From positions 21,865,928 through 21,929,927 of the forward strand of contig CM037865.1 of NCBI GenBank assembly GCA_021292105.1: a DNA stretch of 64,000 nt, read 5' to 3'. Both the position numbers and the translations under genes were made by a program. The first letter of the stretch is position 1. Every line of letters begins with the position of its first letter. The stretch is from Anadara kagoshimensis. Taxonomy: Eukaryota; Mollusca; Bivalvia; Arcoida; Arcidae. The notes under the pieces are model-generated. The model saw only the letters and a program-made list of their open reading frames with translations, was not told the DNA's origin and made no database searches. Below are positions 25,008 through 36,385 of this stretch, piece by piece.

Positions 25008-26102
25008 GAGCGAATGAATGAATGGGGTTTTACATCCCACTCGAGAATATTTACTTATATCGAGACGCCATCAGCTATAGTTGGAGTGGTCGAAAGTTTG
25101 ACCTTTGCAGTGCGTTTGGTTCAATGTGGAAGGGGGTCTTTAACGTGACACGGAGCATTGGTTTTTACGGTGTCTTCAGACGGACCCCGTTACATTCGTA
25201 TTCACTGGCTATTTTCAGGTCTTAGTCAGACCCGGCCAGGGTTCGAACCCCCAACCTCCCATATACGGAGCGAGCACTCTACCAACTGAGCTACAATGTT
25301 GGTCACTGAGAGACGTTGGCAATAAAAAGCAAAAAAGGAACATAAAATATTGAAGTACAACTGTAGTATCATGTGAAAGGAAAACAAAACTAAGACTTTA
25401 GTTCATAGTATGACTTGTTCTGTACAGAAGGGGGGGGGGGGCAAGAAAAAGGTAATTAAAATTTCTAAGGGCCACAACTTAAGGAAAGAAAGAAAAATTC
25501 CCTTACAAGTCCCTGAAAATTGAAAAAGAATTCCCTATCTTTTCCTAATACAATGTGATATTTAATTTTCCGAGAGAAACAAATCACGTACGCCTTGTCT
25601 GTGTATGATAAACACGGGAAACAACCTCTTAACATAAGTTTTATTCTCTGTCAACAAGAACTGACGTGGAAGTTAATATCAAGTGTTTATTGTTTCTTAT
25701 CAGTTTAGACCCAGACATTAAATCACGGTTTATCCAACAATAATTTATTCCTAGTATTCCAAGTTTTCTGGATCATTTCATTTGCAGTACAGACCTGTCG
25801 AAAGTTTAACACCAAGCTAACGAATAAGCACTGAATCCACAGGGGCCAGTTTCATAATAAAATTAAAAAAAAAATACCCAACCCATATTTTTATATATTT
25901 TAATTAAGAATAATTTCATTATTAGGCTTATTGATTTGAAGAACCAGGCAGTAAGAGAAATCAGAAGAGATTCCAGAGCAACACTATGTGTCGTTACAGC
26001 CGTTTATCCATTAGTCTCCGATGCACACATACAAAAATCTCATGGGCGTAACGCACAGGCTGGGCTCAATTCTGAGGTAAAGGTTATCTTAAGATTTTTA
26101 CA

Positions 26103-26136
<34 letters not shown>

Positions 26137-26825
26137 ATTCATTTTTATTTGACTGCCGTTATGAGAAAAACGAACAAAAATTCATGCGCTTGTTCAAGAT
26201 ATTTTCTACTTTTATATTTTAGTATTTAAATTTCTGGTCAGGACTGTGTCATCGCGAAAATTGCTAAAAACTGACACACTTCTGCAGGTAGTGTGTTAAC
26301 ATTATTTCTAATAATAGCTAAAAACAATAAATTTTAGTTATTTCATAATTAGTGTGAAAATTGTACTGGACCATATCAGTTGATAAGTTGCACATCGTAT
26401 CACGTGGTACAAAGATGGGCCAGATTAACCTAGGAGTTGTGTCATATTATAAATTTTTGAATTTTCTGAATGTCATATTATAAATTTTTGAATATTTCAT
26501 TCAGATTATTCAAAAATTAAAATATGACAGTTGTCTAACTGCTGTCTAACAGCTAAACAAAGAAGAAGAAGAAGAAGAAGAAGAAGAAACGCGATGACAG
26601 TATCTTTAATTTTAAAATAATTATTTTTGTTTTTATAGGTAGGCGGTGTGGTGAATGTTGGCGTTAATGGTGGGATCAAGTCGGACAGCCAGAAATTTAT
26701 TGATTTAAAGAAAGGAACAACTCTTGCATACAAAGTTTCTGAACTACAAATCGACCCAAACACTGGTCGCGCTAAGGTCGTATCAACAGAAAATGGAAAA
26801 GGAGGGTTTATCTCCATGGCTGATG

Positions 26826-26864
<39 letters not shown>

Positions 26865-29800
26865 CGACAGAACTTCTCTTTCTTTCACACACACAACACA
26901 CACACACACATACACACATCATGGTACACCACACACACACACACACATACACCATGACACACACACACACACACACACACACCACCACCACCACCACCAC
27001 CACCACCATGGTACACACAAGCAACAGAAAAATTCATATATTAAATATTTTTAAATCTTCATTTTTTCAGCCAAAAATGCGAAAGGCTTCTTCTTTGATG
27101 ATCCTAACCACTTACAGATGATGAAAAACGTGATGATGCCAATATTAGAATGTTCAGAGGAATGCAAAAATGAACTACAAAAACTGGTATATGACATACG
27201 AAGGGAGCCCTCTGACGTCATGATGATGGTAATGAATTACGAGTGTTATAATTTCGATAACAAGCTCACTCGCTCACTATTCAAACACATTTAGTCCTTT
27301 AGAGAATCTAAAACTATGTCCCGTGTCACGGCATAGAATTATTCCCGCCCTTTGCTCTGGGCTCACTGCAAAGATAAAAATGTCTGTCACTTCACCTATA
27401 ACTGGTGATAACTCGATATAAGTAAAATATTCTTGACTTAAAACTCCATTCAATCAATCATACTGTCATAGTGTTCTAATTTTGAATTTTTATTAAAATA
27501 ATGCATTCAAAATCAGCAGATGACAATGCTTTATGCCTTAGGTTTTTATTGGTGCATGTTATATTTTGCACTGTGGTGCTACTGTCAAGTAGGTACTATA
27601 TATGTGTGTCTGCTTTGTACTAGTGTGAACTCCGAGTGACTTTAAGGTGCTAGCTTACCGAGAAAGCAGTTGCAGAGTTTGCAGCTCAACTGGTCCATTA
27701 TCTTGACAACGGGTAAATCAGCAGCAATATGAAATGAAGTAACTTTGCTCAAGGTCACATTGTGACATGCCCCGTTGGGATTCGAACCCACGAATTTTTA
27801 ATCTAGTATAGAGTCGGAACCTCGCACACAAAAATCCCCTTCAGTGCCGCAAAGACCATGTTAGTTACATTATTTTGAATGAAGCTATTTAAAAATAAAT
27901 TACTGATTTCCAGGTAATATCAATCAAAAACAAACATACCGGCCTTTGTCCAAATGGCAATCCTAAAAGAAAAGTTAAAATTTTGAAAACTGGCAAGTTC
28001 GGGTAAAACATGATTTTCCACCTGGAAGTGACATGTGTGACACCTGTCGTTAGGTGTGTGATAAAAAGATAATTAAGGATTTTTGTATGCGCCAACTGTT
28101 GTTGGAACTACATGTATATTAAATAATTTGTATTTTGCAGGTTGACTTCCTTGACAGTGATGGAAGTGAAACGAATGAAATTAACCCGAAACAAAAAGAT
28201 ACATGGTCATCTTTGCTCAAACTTATTGGATTAGAAAACGTAAGTACAGTTAAACCTGACTATACAGACCACCTAAGTCTGTGAAATTGGCTTTTATGGA
28301 CAGGTGACCCTTAAATGACCAGAGTTAAGAACAAATGGAATAAAGTTTACTGGTAGATGGCTATTATGTACAGATGGCCTTTAAGGCAGGTTCATATGAA
28401 AATAAAATATTGTTCTATTCGCTCTCTATTCTATTAACCGGATCGGGTTTGACCTAAGACTTGAAAGTGGGTAGTGACTGTTCTTTCGCAAAGCAATCGC
28501 CATTACTGAGTGAAAGTCACGGTTCTTTCGGATGGGAACTTAAAATAACGAGGTTCCGTGGCACGATATTCTCTACTTTTCAGTTGTTATTCTCCAGGTC
28601 TCTCTCTTTCTTTTTACTTCTGGAGCCCTGGTCAATGCAACTGCGTGCGCATGTATGATATTAACTGCGCCTACGTAATATAAAAAATACATTTATGTCA
28701 CCTCAGTGTCACCGTAAGTAAGTGTCTGCCCGATGTCGATATTTTTATAATAAGTTTTTTTCGACTTAACAATTACAAGTACAGACCTGTCAATAATTTT
28801 ACATTGAGCTAACGCAAAGGAGTCGAAAACCACCAACACTGTACCCAAGGTAAGGATAGCTAATAGTCAAACCCCGACCGGGTCTGACCCAAGAATTTCT
28901 GCACCTTCGCTTATAGCTGGCGACGTCTCGATATAAGTGAAAAATTCTTGGATGGGACGATAAACACCATTGCTCAATCCAACTCTCAAGTGTCCAGAGA
29001 TAGATAGCTAACGGAAACCTTTCGAGATATAGATGATATATACCAATTTTTGTACAGCGTTCACGATAGTGAACGTGTACATTGCTGTCACTTTCTTCCA
29101 AGATATCGAGCTTCTTTGCTATGAAATTATAAGATATGAGTACACCTGGAAATAGTGCGCCTGGTAAATGAGCGTGAAAGAAGTATATCTGTTTTATCGT
29201 GAGATATGTATTCTGAGACGGGTAATGCATTTGGTTACATATGCACATTTGGAATAAATTTTCGGAATACATTTCGGAATCTAGTAAAATATTGCGACGG
29301 GATGCATCTAATAATTTCTGCAATTTGGCGAACTGATCTCATGTTTACAATAAAAAGTAGTTCGAGAAGTTTGCGTTCTACGATGTAAAATCATAACTTT
29401 TTATGAAATGAACAGCAACGGCAGGTTGATTAAATTAATTCTTCGTGAAACCTACGGAAATTTAAATTTATTTTGAAGGTTATGATAACGTATTTTGATG
29501 TTGAGGCAATTGTGTCATATTTTAAAACTGATTATCGATTAGATTTTACCTTCGTGAAAGGGAGATAATTCGTACAGTGTTGTGTACAAATTTTAAATAC
29601 AGTCTTTTTACCAGTTCCGAACAGGGTTTCATATAAGCGCTGCTGCAGACGTCATCCACAAGCAGAGGAAATAAAATTTATGTGTTGTAATAACACAAAT
29701 GTTTACTGATTCCAAAATATCGACACCTGTCCTCAAAAACACGTGGTAGTATGTTTTCTTGAAAAAAGCATTTCCGTGATCACGATTTGTTTACATCGTT

Positions 29801-31605
29801 AAACTAGGTCACCAACAACATTTAGGAAGCGGTTGAAGTTTAATTAATGCCATACATTCAAGAAGAAGCAAATTGAGAAAGTTATTTTGCGATTCCTTTA
29901 ATTGAACGGGATTGAAATTTTAGATTATTCGGTAGTAAAAAATCGGAACTGGTAAAACAACTGTACTTCACCATTAACATGAAACGGGAATATTGTGAGT
30001 GATAATCAGCAGTTAATTAAAACCCAGATTAACAGCAAATGATCCAGTTCCATACAACCGCTAGAATGTACCCCCTCATAGCGACGGTAGGATCTGCAAA
30101 ACTCTACTTTCTCTCTATCCGAAATGACAAAACGATCGGGTACAACTTTTTTACATTTAAATTACCGATTGTCTTTTTCATATATTTATAAAATTATTAT
30201 TTTCTACCATTTAATTCAGCAATACATGGTTTCGTACATTGTTTCTTTTTCCAAAAAAAAAAAAAAACCATCCGTCGGACTATGCATAGATCGACCCCCC
30301 CCCCCCCCGAATTTTTGGTTATATTCTGTCTTGCCACAACACAATTTTCCCAACTACGCTGTACAACAGCACGACAGTGCTATGTTTAATGTATTTTATG
30401 ATTAAATTTTAAAAAAAGCATATGACATAGGCATTAGGTATCGTGTGACCGAGATGCCAACCCGGCACTTTTTCATAAGTTTAATGTTAAACTTTCGACA
30501 GGCCTGCATTTTTCAATTCCGGAACATTGTTCCTCAGGGCATTGCCAAGTACTAGTATACGCCTTTTTAGATTTTAAGAAATGAATTCTGTTTTAATAGG
30601 AGGACGGATTGTACGAGTTATCCCCCTTGAGAACGTCACTAGTTTATATTTTGGAAGCATTATCAGAGATGACAGATGGACAATTTGAATTGATAAAGTT
30701 GCTAAGTACAGAGACGGCAAAAGATCTATTGAAAGTGGTATGTATGGCTTGAATATTCCGGCACAGAATGCTTATGCATTCAGATTTTGTTAATGCGTGT
30801 TTTGTTTCAGTTTTAGCACGTATAAATATATAAACCATTGACAAAATTAATTTTAATGATCAAAAACAAAAACAATGGCCTATATCCAAATTACAATATA
30901 AAAAAAGTAAGTAAAAATTTGAAAACTGGATAGGGTACATGGGGCCGTGTAATCTGCCAAAAACTTATAATATTTTTATCAGCCTTCAACACAGTATGAA
31001 ATCAACCTAGACCCTCTAAATACACCAATGCGATAGCTCAGTTGGTAGAGTGCTCGCTCGCTTCGCAAATGGGAGGTCGTCGGTTGACAGTAGGTAGTGA
31101 CTGTTATTGCGTCAAGCACTCAGCATTACGAAATGAAGTTATGGTTCTTTTGGATAATAACGAGTTTCCATGTCGCGGTTGGCTTGACACGACAAAGAAA
31201 TCTGCTGTATAATGCCATCAGCGCAACGCACAAGCAAATCTTCTGCACCTTTGCCTATAGCTGGCGATGTCTCGATATAAGTGAAATAATTTTGACTTGG
31301 ACTTTAAACACCATTACTCACATTCACATCATTTAAATACGAACTAATAAATAGTGTTCTATATATAGTATTTTCCTTTTCTTTTTCAGTGTAAAAATAT
31401 GATAAATGGTGTGATTATCGTGCCATTTAGCAAAGCTGAAAGCCCGATATTACAGTGTCCGTTCGTCAGACAACTGGCTGAAGATATGGGCATCGAATTC
31501 AAAGGAAACGCAGCACAGATAAAGATGAAAGAGGAGCAGCCTGAAACACCGCCTCCAATATTTGAATATGTTTTCTGGGTCTTGTTTGCATTCTACGAAT
31601 CGTGA
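21144..31605 (+). CDS. Gasdermin, GSDME-like (pore-forming effector of pyroptosis)
   Basis: Eight exons join in phase: up to 21335, 24706-24938, 25926-26076, 26639-26825, 27071-27228, 28141-28239, 30600-30737 and 31390-31605 (TGA). All have GT/AG borders. About 448 residues are visible, close to the vertebrate GSDME length (about 496). Landmarks shared with GSDME from memory of the family: the N-terminal FA-x-A-x-x-Y/F start, a basic KK..RRKIFWHKSKY stretch, the VNLETKRDEID segment, LCVVTAVYPL, TTLAYKVSEL, KGGF, and an all-helical C-terminal domain ending in a hydrophobic helix (IFEYVFWVLF). In the family the N-terminal domain (here roughly residues 1-243) oligomerises into membrane pores once the C-terminal inhibitory domain is cut off by a caspase or other protease. 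The introns are full of SINEs and microsatellites. The start codon is not resolved. Confidence 0.88.
21361..21545. mobile_element. MITE, ACAGTCAAACCTG family
   Basis: The terminal inverted repeats ACAGTCAAACCTGTC and CATGTTTGACTGTA enclose about 185 bp rich in GGCCACCT..TATAAAGG phrases. Further copies lie at 28247-28398 (partial), 34327-34490, 44316-44500 (opposite orientation) and 45155-45335, so this is one of the commonest elements in the window. Confidence 0.75.
21760..22400. repeat. 143-bp satellite array, 4-5 units
   Basis: AATTATTTTTCGTGATGTGCC recurs at 21921, 22064 and 22207 (period 143 bp), with diverged units before and after. Each unit also holds a CCTGACCCACGAATTT phrase. The middle units are almost identical. 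It lies in the first gasdermin intron. Confidence 0.85.
22720..23540. repeat. 53-bp minisatellite, ~15 units
   Basis: CTGTGACAACCTCTCCCATA is spaced 53 bp apart (22834, 22887, 22940 and on). Variants such as ACATCAACC and ACATCCTCT alternate, which suggests local two-unit duplications around 22940-23100. The 69-residue frame on the - strand is a by-product. It lies in the first gasdermin intron. Confidence 0.9.
23545..23640. mobile_element. Short inverted-repeat element
   Basis: GTTACAACCCGGT and ACCGGGTTGTAAC form inverted ends 95 bp apart; non-coding. Confidence 0.5.
24045..24235 (+). mobile_element. tRNA-derived SINE, Ser/Leu-like head
   Basis: The head TTCGGTGAACGGTTGGTCTAA..GGTTCGAATCC looks like a class II tRNA with a long variable arm. 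A body with GTTTGTCAG and a GATATAAGTATGA tail follows. Related copies: 32248-32445, 45462-45615, 48372-48535, and a partial one near 56665-56765. Confidence 0.6.
24299..24503. mobile_element. MITE, ATACTGTAAACGTATTTA family
   Basis: The left end ATACTGTAAACGTATTTATT and right end AAATACGTTCACAGTAT are inverted. The interior is rich in CGCGAAAA. A single related end occurs near 33640-33675. Confidence 0.7.
24956..25005. repeat. (GATT)n microsatellite
   Basis: About 12 tetranucleotide units begin 18 nt after the gasdermin exon donor at 24938/24939. Confidence 0.95.
25012..25300 (-). mobile_element. tRNA-derived SINE (family A), near complete
   Basis: Read on the - strand it has the head TAGCTCAGTTGGTAGAGTG, the B box GGTTCGAACCC, a body, and the tail ATAGCTGATGGCGTCTCGAT followed by CCATTC. 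This family is the most abundant SINE in the window. Other copies: 31028-31330 (+), 37150-37482 (-), 46235-46530 (-), 56862-57205 (+), the head-only 47630-47765 (+), and tails at 12185-12260, 27318-27455, 28905-28985, 34680-34800 and 54745-54800. Confidence 0.8.
26639..26825 (+). CDS. Gasdermin exon carrying the end of the pore domain and a candidate cleavage motif
   Basis: Encodes VGGVVNVGVNGG to KGGFISMAD. The last codon GAT plus the split alanine codon (G in this exon, CC in the next) gives SMAD-A. This is a P4-P1/P1' layout like the DMPD-A caspase-3 site of human GSDME, at a comparable place in the linker (visible residue 245). A second Asp-Gly site, LDSD-G, occurs in exon 28141-28239. 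Cleavage is inferred only. Confidence 0.85.
26829..27010. repeat. (CT)n, (CA)n and (CAC)n microsatellites filling a gasdermin intron
   Basis: The 245-bp intron starts GTAAG and passes at once into (CT)n, then blocks of (CA)n and (CAC)n. Almost the whole intron between exons 26639-26825 and 27071-27228 is simple repeat. The long frames reported on both strands here are repeat by-products. Confidence 0.95.
27540..27830 (-). mobile_element. tRNA-derived SINE, Leu-like head (inverted copy)
   Basis: Same family as 2545-2860: GGGATTCGAACCCACGA is the inverted B box, and the body phrases TGCTGCTGATTTACCCG and GGAGTTCACAC match in inverse orientation. It lies in the gasdermin intron before exon 28141. 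Confidence 0.7.
31028..31330 (+). mobile_element. tRNA-derived SINE (family A) in last gasdermin intron
   Basis: The head GCGATAGCTCAGTTGGTAGA is followed by the body GTAGTGACTGTTATTGCGTC and the tail CTGGCGATGTCTCGATATAA, then a CCATT-type end. It sits 60 bp before the final exon's acceptor. Confidence 0.8.
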
Positions 31606-32247
31606 TTTTCGTAAAGGGTTTTGTCACCACATTCTCATGCCTTTATTCTACATGTCTTGTTTATTGTTTATAAACATTCTGCCATCAAACCAAAAACGAT
31701 GTATACGCAAACAACGTTGTACTGTATGCTTGACCTTTCATTAGAAATATTCATGTTGGAGGGCTCATTCAATACATGGGAGTTAATGATGAAATTTAAA
31801 CAAGAACATGTACACTTGATTAGTGTTCTCATTATGAAGACGAAATTGACATGTGTTATCCTAATAAATGTTCTATGATAAATATTCAAATTAAAGGTCA
31901 AGCGGACAGGTCAAAGTTGTTTGCCTATGTAGAAGCAGTGGCCATTGTTGTTAAAAGTTATTTTTGTAATTGTTATACACTTGTTTTTGTAATTGTTTTA
32001 CATTTTAATAGGCAAACAGCATTGACCTGTTCGATTGACCTTTCATTGGGCATATTCTTACACGACGATCTTACTAATACATGGGGTAGGATTCAGTCAG
32101 TACATCAACAATTGTTTGCATATTTACTGTTATTTGTTAAAAGTTATACTTAAATACATAAATTACGTATAAAAGTCTAGTGTAGTCTGTGTCTTATTTA
32201 TTTACAATCTTCAGAAAGCAATCCATTCTAAGTCATATCTTAGGAGC

Positions 32248-32445
32248 TTCGGTGGTTGAGTGGTTTAAAACGCACGCTTATGGATCAGTGCCTCTCAACA
32301 AAAGGTTCGAATCCCCTTGGGTACAGATCCTAGTGTTAACTTGTTGATGGTCGATGGTCGGACTATCAAATTTCCTCCATTGTCAATGAACTGACCGTCT
32401 CCATATAAGTAGAAGACTCTGAACTGGGGCGCAAAACTCTATTAC
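32248..32445 (+). mobile_element. tRNA-derived SINE, Ser/Leu-like head
   Basis: The head CTTCGGTGGTTGAGTGGTTT and B box GGTTCGAATCCCC are followed by a body containing ATCCTAGTGTTAACTTGTTG and a tail GTCTCCATATAAGTAGAAG. It lies downstream of the gasdermin stop codon. Confidence 0.65.
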
Positions 32446-32971
32446 TCTACCCCACAGGGGCCAGTTTCAGAATTAAATTTTAAAAATGCCGATACGTATA
32501 TAAAAAGAGTAAAGGGGAACAACGAATCGGGTCTTTCACTTGTAGGTGCTCCGACAAAACTCTACAATACATTTTTAATTTGTGTCCGATCATCGTGAAT
32601 TGGTGTCATTTTGTTCGCAGATAAATATTCTTTAAGTTGGCATTCAATGTTTTGACATAATTGTTCAAACGGAAAACACAGAAAAAACATTGTAATTTTG
32701 ACCGATGTAGCTAAGCCCGTCCATGTAAAAGTAGCTTAAAATTCGCATTACGATCATGTTTTTCACTGCTAGCATCCGTGTCAACTACAAATGCTGATGT
32801 GGATCGAAAAAACTAAATAAAACGTTATACAAGAGGTATATACTGATTTCTATTTTTATTCTCGCCTAACTCGTCAATTAAGATAATGTTTGAAATACTG
32901 ACTGATAAATGTGAATAATGATGCGTTTTTGTGAGTTTATTCGAAATCACTTGGTTTAGGTTTTCGTTTCT

Positions 32972-33190
32972 ACGAGGGGGAGTCAATAAGTAATCAGCCT
33001 AATTTATATCCGGTTGAGATCCACCTTTCTTTTTCGATGTAATTTTTCTACATAGTGTGATGCACCAACTGTCAGACTGTGCAGCAAGTGCGATCACCCC
33101 AGAACTGAAAAGTCAGGGTTTTTCCATTGACCAACTCATTAACTGTCTTCAAGACTACTTCGTCAGGATGGTGGATCATGGTAAGAACGA
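32972..33190 (-). mobile_element. Mariner-like transposon remnant
   Basis: The terminus TACGAGGGGGAGTCAATAAG resembles the ends of mariner-type elements. About 200 bp inside shows no intact frame. Only one end was found. Confidence 0.4.
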
Positions 33191-35559
33191 CATAGTCGCT
33201 TCGATTCAGTGAAACAAAACATTTTTGACTTGGGTTCAAAACTCCATTATTCCGTTCTATTCTTCACTTGCATTTTACACGTGACAAATATGTCTGATTA
33301 GACAGAGGGTGTTTATTTTTCCGGAACAACCGGCTTCACTTCTTTGGTGAAAGTTCGCCCATTTAACTTAATTTTTCGGCTTTTACTTGGCTTTTGAATT
33401 GTGGTTTGGCCATGGACGGGTATGTTTGTGGTCGGTTTGGTAAATATATAGTCATAACTTATTAGAAATTTTGAGATTTTCTATCATGATAGTTAATAAA
33501 TTTTAAAAACCTCAAATATATTGACCATATATTCGTTTTTTTTAAATATGCACTTTAACACAATAAGTATAATACATGCATAATTTTCGCTTGGTATTAA
33601 TTTTTGCGCAAAAGAAACGACCTCGAAATACGCGAAAATCAGTGCACCGCGATAATAAATACGTTTACAGTATATTAGTATGTGTTTTTGTTGATTTTAT
33701 ACAGTGAGCTGCCTAGAGGTCTCATGTTGTCTGTATCCGTTTCCAAAATTATCCTGAATTTTATTGTCCCCTGTACCTTTCCTTCTCAATGTTAATTACA
33801 CACGTGGCGGATGTAGCTAGCTACAGAGGAGTTACTGACTATTCTGAAGGACCCGGTCTCACTTCCCTGAATGGAGTTCATGTGCTTAACCGTTAGTTTT
33901 GCCATTTTTCAAGTTTTTCAAAGAATAAAAAAACTTCCTGTGCGACTTATCACGGACAAAAACAGATTATCGCAGAACTCCTAAGACAACAGTGACTGCA
34001 AACTAAAGGAGTCGGTGCTAGGTCAATTACCAGAATTCGGGGTCGATTTGGCCTTTTCAAATCACAACTGCCTTAGTTGTATGAGCCCGAAGGATGTATT
34101 TCATTTTCACTTTTAAAGGGGTGGTTTGTACCTGTTACCTTTATTTTCAATGATCCCAAGTCGTCTGCAAAAAGACATAATGAAAAAGATCTTAAAATGA
34201 ATAACTGTATTTTGCATGGAACAGTTTGATAATGGGCAAGATAGTCCCTTGGATCTGTACATGGTTTGATATAGTAATTGATTATTAATTAATTGTGCCA
34301 TTTAATTACAGCAATTGGTTTTAAGTACAGTCGAACCTGCCTTAAAATGCTCCTCTATATAAGACCACCTGCTTTTTAAGGCCCGTAAAATGTATCCCAA
34401 TATGCTCTATATCCATGTTATTTGAACCTCAAAATTAAGGCCACTTTAACTGGTTCCCTTGGTTGGTCTTTATAGGCAGGTTTGACTGTATTTTTTCAAT
34501 GAAGTGGTAAATTGTTTATTATGTGTAAGAAGACATCTTTCAAGGCGGAATTGATTTGTTGTTTTATAATATTTAGTGTTTGAGGCGTACCTGAGAGTTA
34601 AATGTAAGTTGCGGTGGGTGTATACTCCCCCTACTATAACCATTAAATAGATCATATTTTTCTACACCTATTAGCATAAAACAACACGATGTAATTACGG
34701 CAGGCATGGCACATTAAAGAACTATTCCTGCACATCGCCCTGAGCGCACTGCAAAGGTAAACATTTCTGCCACTTCACCTATAGCTGGTTACGTCTCGAC
34801 ATATTGAGACTGGGTGCTCTGGAAGGGTAAGCATTACCTGTTTAGCATGCTACATCCGTAATAAAAATTGAGAAAGAAAAGCAACATGCAACAAGAGGGC
34901 GTCAATTGTATCGAGGGTAATTTTGGATACAAGCTTATAGTCTGGTAGAGGATTTTGAAAAAGCCGCTTATTTTTCGATGTAGGGAGGACAACGTGTTCA
35001 AAGGTGGCAAGTTATGTCATAACCTTCTTTGTACTTTACTTTGGTAGAATCGGCTTGTTGCCAAGCAAAATTTCACCCAGGGGCCATTGTGGGGGCAGCT
35101 AAAGGTCAATGGGTGCAAAGTTCAAGTGAAAATGCCCATATTGACCTATACACAAATTCAATGTGGCTTACAGAAGTTTTTCTTTATACATTTTGTCTTC
35201 TAAATATGTAAGTGGTATCTTCAAATTAATAGAAAGTCATATCCAACTAATTCAGTCACTTATTTTCATATTTTTCCATGAAAAATAAGATTAGACACTT
35301 GCACAAATTTGACCTTTACAAATATGATTAATTGTGGCAAATAAATACTAGTATAAACACATTTGTGCATTTGAAAATGTTTAACAAAACTTTAGACTTC
35401 TGTTAAAATAATTTTACTGAATCATATTGCCCGTATTTATATAAGTATCCACTTTTTGAAAAAAAAAGAAATCAAAGTACTGGTGGTACTGAAAGATTTG
35501 ATTAGCTATAATGACTGTATCTGTATAATACTATCAAGTGTGTTCTCTTTTTCTGGTGG

Positions 35560-36385
35560 AAATATTAGTGAACTATTGAAACACGAACTATTTCCAGTGT
35601 CGCCTATACCGATACATCAGGACCCTTGTTATCTACAGCCGACGAGTCGGATCTTCAAAATATCCCTGAGGAGGAAATTTTCATGGAGACATTACTACCA
35701 AAATAATTGATGGTCAAACTTTAGTTGTAGCACTGGGAAAACGAAAGGTATCAATACATTCGGCGAGTTAGGAAACGCACAAACTGTTTTTATCCACGCA
35801 AAAGATAAATTCATTAAAATTGATCTCATTATAAATGATATGACAACTAATCCATAAAAGGTGAAACCATCTAGAGATAAGAGGATCAGGTCCCCGTTCT
35901 GTTAGAACAATTATTGATTATAATTAAAATGCCCCTCTGCCATCAAATTGGTAAGATTTTATCAGTCACCAAGAAAACAAATAGGATCTCGTAGTAATCC
36001 AAGACACTTCTTAGCTTAGCTGAGGGTATCAGGGGGTCCAACATGTTCCCCATGGTGTTGATGCTTACATGCAAGGCTATAAAAGAACAGTTGTTGTCTG
36101 TCGTGATACTGATGACCTTATTCTTCTGTTGTTTTTAAATGAAGAAGTATGATTCCAGACCGGGACATCTAAAGTTCGTCCCTGTTCATAGCATTAAATT
36201 ATCACCTCTGGAGAGGAATAAGCTCCCAGTATTCCATGCAATTACAGACTGTAAGACTGTCAATGAACTATCTGGACATTCTTAATACAGCATTCCGTGT
36301 TTCCATGGAAAACACAGGTTTTCTTCCCACTCTTGCAAGAGGGAACTTTTCTGAACTTGTGAGTGCAGATGCCTTCATTGAATGT
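35560..36385 (+). pseudogene. Broken transposon-type ORF fragment
   Basis: Separate frames, in order, give SADES-like then GDITTKIIDGQTLVVALGK, then QGYKRTVVVCRDTDDLILLL, then FVPVHSIKLSPLERNKLPVF, then HAITDCKTVNELSGHS. The order and wording (IDGQTLV.., KRTVVVCRDTD.L.LL, P.FHAITGCDTV..L.GH) match a large uncharacterised ORF family that is repeated in many invertebrate genomes and probably encoded by mobile DNA. Frameshifts and stops between blocks show decay. The family assignment is from memory of the motif, not a search. Confidence 0.6.

Noticed and set aside
26506..27024. 172-residue frame on the - strand
   Set aside because: It is the antisense of gasdermin exon 26639-26825 plus CT/CA/CAC microsatellites; low complexity with no family likeness.
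28799..29323. 174-residue frame on the - strand within a gasdermin intron
   Set aside because: It spans a SINE tail and element DNA; no recognisable domain and no exon structure.
31562..32153. Several short frames just after the gasdermin stop
   Set aside because: They overlap each other on both strands in 3' untranslated or intergenic sequence and resemble no protein.
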